A stretch of 8,183 nt of DNA, taken from contig CAKUKW010000087.1 of NCBI GenBank assembly GCA_934663885.1, forward strand, positions 1-8,183, given 5' to 3'. Position numbers and translations under genes: made by a program. This stretch comes from an uncultured Tidjanibacter sp. GTDB taxonomy: Bacteria > Bacteroidota > Bacteroidia > Bacteroidales > Rikenellaceae. The notes beneath the pieces were generated by a model. The model saw only the letters and a program-made list of their open reading frames with translations. It did not search any database and was not told where the DNA came from. Shown piece by piece: positions 6,708 to 8,183 of the stretch (its first letter is position 1; every line of letters starts with the position of its first letter).

Positions 6708-7667
6708 ATGGGCAAAAAGTTAATCATAGCACTCATATTTTTTATTTTTACGTCGGCCCCTGCCTCGGCGCAGCATTATGTCGGTGTCCGCGGGGGATAC
6801 GGGATGAGTTTCGGAATGTTCGATATCGGGAATTCCTTCGGGACGGGTATAAAGATGGAGAATGTGTGGAACCGCCTGTCGGGAGGTTTGGTCTGGAAAT
6901 ATTACAGCTCGGAAAATCATTACGGAGGCGTGGAGAAACACCTTGCAGGGATAAGTATTGAGCTGGAGTTTCTGCAGAAGGGTTACGAGTATTATCTTAA
7001 ATATGCAGGTGAATTTACGAACCAGACCTATCGCCGCACTTTTAGCTCGCTGCACCTGCCGATTATATGGCAACCCCACATAAACATGTTCGACAACCGC
7101 TTCAGGCTGTTCCTGAACCTTGGGGTGTGGATTTCGTATAACTTCCCCAATTCCAAAGTTGAGTATTTGGAGGACGGGGTTGTCACCGCAACGTATCCTT
7201 ACAAAAGCATATTGATAAGGGATAATCCTTTCGGTTATGGGGTTTGTGGCGGAATCGGGTTCGATATATCGTTCGATAGGTGGACGGTGTCGCTGGACGC
7301 ACGCTATTACCAGGGTTTCGGCGACATATTGCGCAGCAGGGTAAAGTATCCGAATTACCCTGACCCAAACGACCCGTCCGTAGAGGACAGGAACCCCCTT
7401 CATTCCATGGTAAACAACGTGAATGTATCCGTGACGCTTCTTTACCGCCTGACCGACGGGGCATATAACCCGCGACCCGGCAAGCGTGCACTGAAGCGCG
7501 AAGAAGAGCGCAGGGAGGCACAATTATTGGAAGTCCTGAGAGAGAGGGCGGGGGCGGCCGAAACGGCAGCGACGGAAGGAAAAACAATGGAAACGACAGA
7601 AACAACAGAAGAAAATGGAAACGACGAGGCAGCAAAAAGTAGCGAAGCAGATACAGAAGGATATTAG
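6708..7667 (+). CDS. Outer-membrane beta-barrel protein with charged C-terminal tail
   Basis: This 319-residue protein begins with a classical signal peptide (MGKKLIIALIFFIF), with likely signal peptidase I cleavage after ASA21. The mature part has alternating, aromatic- and glycine-rich strands such as YVGVRGGYGMSFGMFD, LVWKYYSS, GISIELEFLQKGYEYYLKY, LFLNLGVWISYNF and NVSVTLLYRL, typical of 8-10 strand PorT/OMP_b-brl-like barrels of Bacteroidota. The barrel appears to end near residue 248. About 70 further residues follow: a basic/acidic helix (KREEERREAQLLEVLRER, 263-280), then a Thr/Glu-rich tail. The last 17 codons lie inside rbfA. I chose ATG 6708 because it places the signal peptide at the N-terminus; an in-frame ATG at 6648 would add 20 hydrophilic residues and overlap the preceding gene. 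The specific role (assembly, adhesion or transport) is unknown. Confidence 0.8.
   Translation: MGKKLIIALIFFIFTSAPASAQHYVGVRGGYGMSFGMFDIGNSFGTGIKMENVWNRLSGGLVWKYYSSENHYGGVEKHLAGISIELEFLQKGYEYYLKYAGEFTNQTYRRTFSSLHLPIIWQPHINMFDNRFRLFLNLGVWISYNFPNSKVEYLEDGVVTATYPYKSILIRDNPFGYGVCGGIGFDISFDRWTVSLDARYYQGFGDILRSRVKYPNYPDPNDPSVEDRNPLHSMVNNVNVSVTLLYRLTDGAYNPRPGKRALKREEERREAQLLEVLRERAGAAETAATEGKTMETTETTEENGNDEAAKSSEADTEGY
7586..7625 (+). repeat. 12-bp direct repeat carrying the rbfA start codon
   Basis: AATGGAAACGAC occurs exactly at 7586-7597 and 7614-7625, 28 bases apart. The ATG of the first copy is in the frame of the barrel protein (encoding METT, residues 294-297); the ATG of the second copy is the rbfA start (also METT), in the other frame. 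The 28-base offset is not a multiple of three, which explains the frame change. Confidence 0.8.
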
Positions 7668-7953
7668 TGAAATATTCGGCAAGGAGATGCCGGAACTTTT
7701 CCGGGGCGTAATGGTCACGGTCACGGCGGTACGCATGAGCCCCGATCTGGGATACGCCAAGGTTCACATCAGCGTATTTCCTTTCGAGCGCAGCGCGGAG
7801 ATAATGAATGCCGTCGAAGCAAACGAGTGGAAAATACGCAAAGCGTTGGCTGCCAGGATTAGGAATCAGTTAAAAACCGTTCCTGAACTGACGTTTTTCC
7901 TTGACGACTCACTCGAATACATAGACAATATAGACAACCTTTTGAAACAATAG
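7615..7953 (+). CDS. rbfA: 30S ribosome-binding factor A
   Basis: This 112-residue protein is RbfA, a single KH-like domain protein that binds the 30S subunit during late maturation of 16S rRNA and supports growth in the cold. Matching features are the N-terminal helix METTRQQKVAKQIQKDISEI (1-20), the strand and turn VTVTAVRMSPDLGYAKVHIS (34-53), the helix RKALAARIRNQL (75-86), and the C-terminal signature VPELTFFLDDSLEYIDNI (89-106). Length is normal for the short Bacteroidota form. METTRQ at the start agrees with the usual N-terminus in this phylum, so ATG 7615 is preferred although it lies 53 bp inside the preceding gene. The next gene starts 34 bases after its stop; rbfA next to a LolC/E-like permease gene is a familiar arrangement in Bacteroidota. 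Confidence 0.95.
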   Translation: METTRQQKVAKQIQKDISEIFGKEMPELFRGVMVTVTAVRMSPDLGYAKVHISVFPFERSAEIMNAVEANEWKIRKALAARIRNQLKTVPELTFFLDDSLEYIDNIDNLLKQ

Positions 7954-7987
7954 GGGGACCGCCGTATTCACGAAATCCAATACCGGA

Positions 7988-8183
7988 ATGAGCCGTTTGA
8001 CCATGCTTTTCGCCAGGCGCTACATGCGTTCGCGCAAGTCGCTTTCGGTGATTAACATAATTTCGCGGGTAAGCGTTTTTGCAGTCGCCGTTCCGGTGGC
8101 GGCCATGGTCATACTGCTTTCGGTATTTAACGGATTCAATTCCCTTGTGGAGGGGATGTATACCTCTTTCGACCCTGATATCC
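7988..8183 (+). CDS. FtsX/LolC/LolE-like ABC transporter permease (partial, 5' end)
   Basis: The window ends 65 codons into this gene. The N-terminus MSRLTMLFARRYMRSRKS is a short cytoplasmic basic segment of the LolC/E and MacB permease type (usually ARRYL-x-S-K-K-S). A membrane helix follows at about residues 26-46 (VSVFAVAVPVAAMVILLSVF), then FNGFNSLVEGMYTSFDPDI, which matches the family's NGF-x-x-x-V-x-x-x-x-x-x-FDP-x-I segment leading into the periplasmic domain. Proteins of this kind, with a LolD ATPase, extract lipoproteins from the inner membrane; related ones have other export roles. ATG 7988 is preferred, ATG 8003 (MLFARRY) is possible. No stop is reached. Confidence is high for the family and moderate for a Lol function. 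Confidence 0.85.
   Translation, partial: MSRLTMLFARRYMRSRKSLSVINIISRVSVFAVAVPVAAMVILLSVFNGFNSLVEGMYTSFDPDI

Noticed and set aside
6720..7523. A 267-codon open frame on the minus strand opposite the barrel gene
   Set aside because: It is fully antisense to a gene with a clear signal peptide and barrel pattern. Its translation is rich in Arg, Cys and His, with no domain signal.

Overview
The window reads as a compact stretch of chromosome from a member of the Bacteroidota, most likely Bacteroidales and perhaps Alistipes/Rikenellaceae. The clade evidence is a TAnnTTTG-type -7 promoter element, start codons without a clear Shine-Dalgarno sequence, a Bacteroidota-style HolB with four zinc cysteines and no Walker A lysine, an Ig-like lipoprotein with a CAN-x-G-x-P-x-GG-type N-terminus, and an RbfA that begins METTRQ. 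The genus is a guess from base composition and gene style. All supported genes lie on the + strand.

Layout: bases 1-81 hold the last 26 codons of an upstream gene, closed by a perfect-stem intrinsic terminator at 107-130. A new transcription unit then starts from a putative promoter at 250-257. Its first gene is a Wzx/MATE-like polysaccharide flippase (281-1759), overlapping dut (1756-2190) by 4 bp. A 153-bp inverted-repeat element (2191-2343) fills the gap to holB (2348-3493). A related, shorter AT-rich repeat cluster (3504-3565) fills the gap to folK (3572-4090). folK overlaps by 4 bp an unrecognised small lipoprotein gene (4087-4653). A 655-residue Ig-like putative lipoprotein (4717-6684), an outer-membrane beta-barrel protein (6708-7667), rbfA (7615-7953, overlapping the barrel gene by 53 bp) and the start of an FtsX/LolC/E-like permease (7988 to the edge) follow.

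The genes combine housekeeping functions (dUTP removal, replicative clamp loading, folate synthesis, 30S maturation) with envelope functions (glycan flipping, lipoproteins, an outer-membrane barrel, lipoprotein sorting). No second terminator was found, so the genes from the flippase onward could be co-transcribed, but this is inferred from spacing only. I see no phage, transposase, CRISPR, toxin-antitoxin or defence system, and no convincing new multi-gene system. The points most worth a second look are the inverted-repeat elements on both sides of holB, the duplicated start-codon sequence in the barrel-gene/rbfA overlap, the unrecognised lipoprotein coupled to folK, and the abnormal lipobox of the Ig-like protein.
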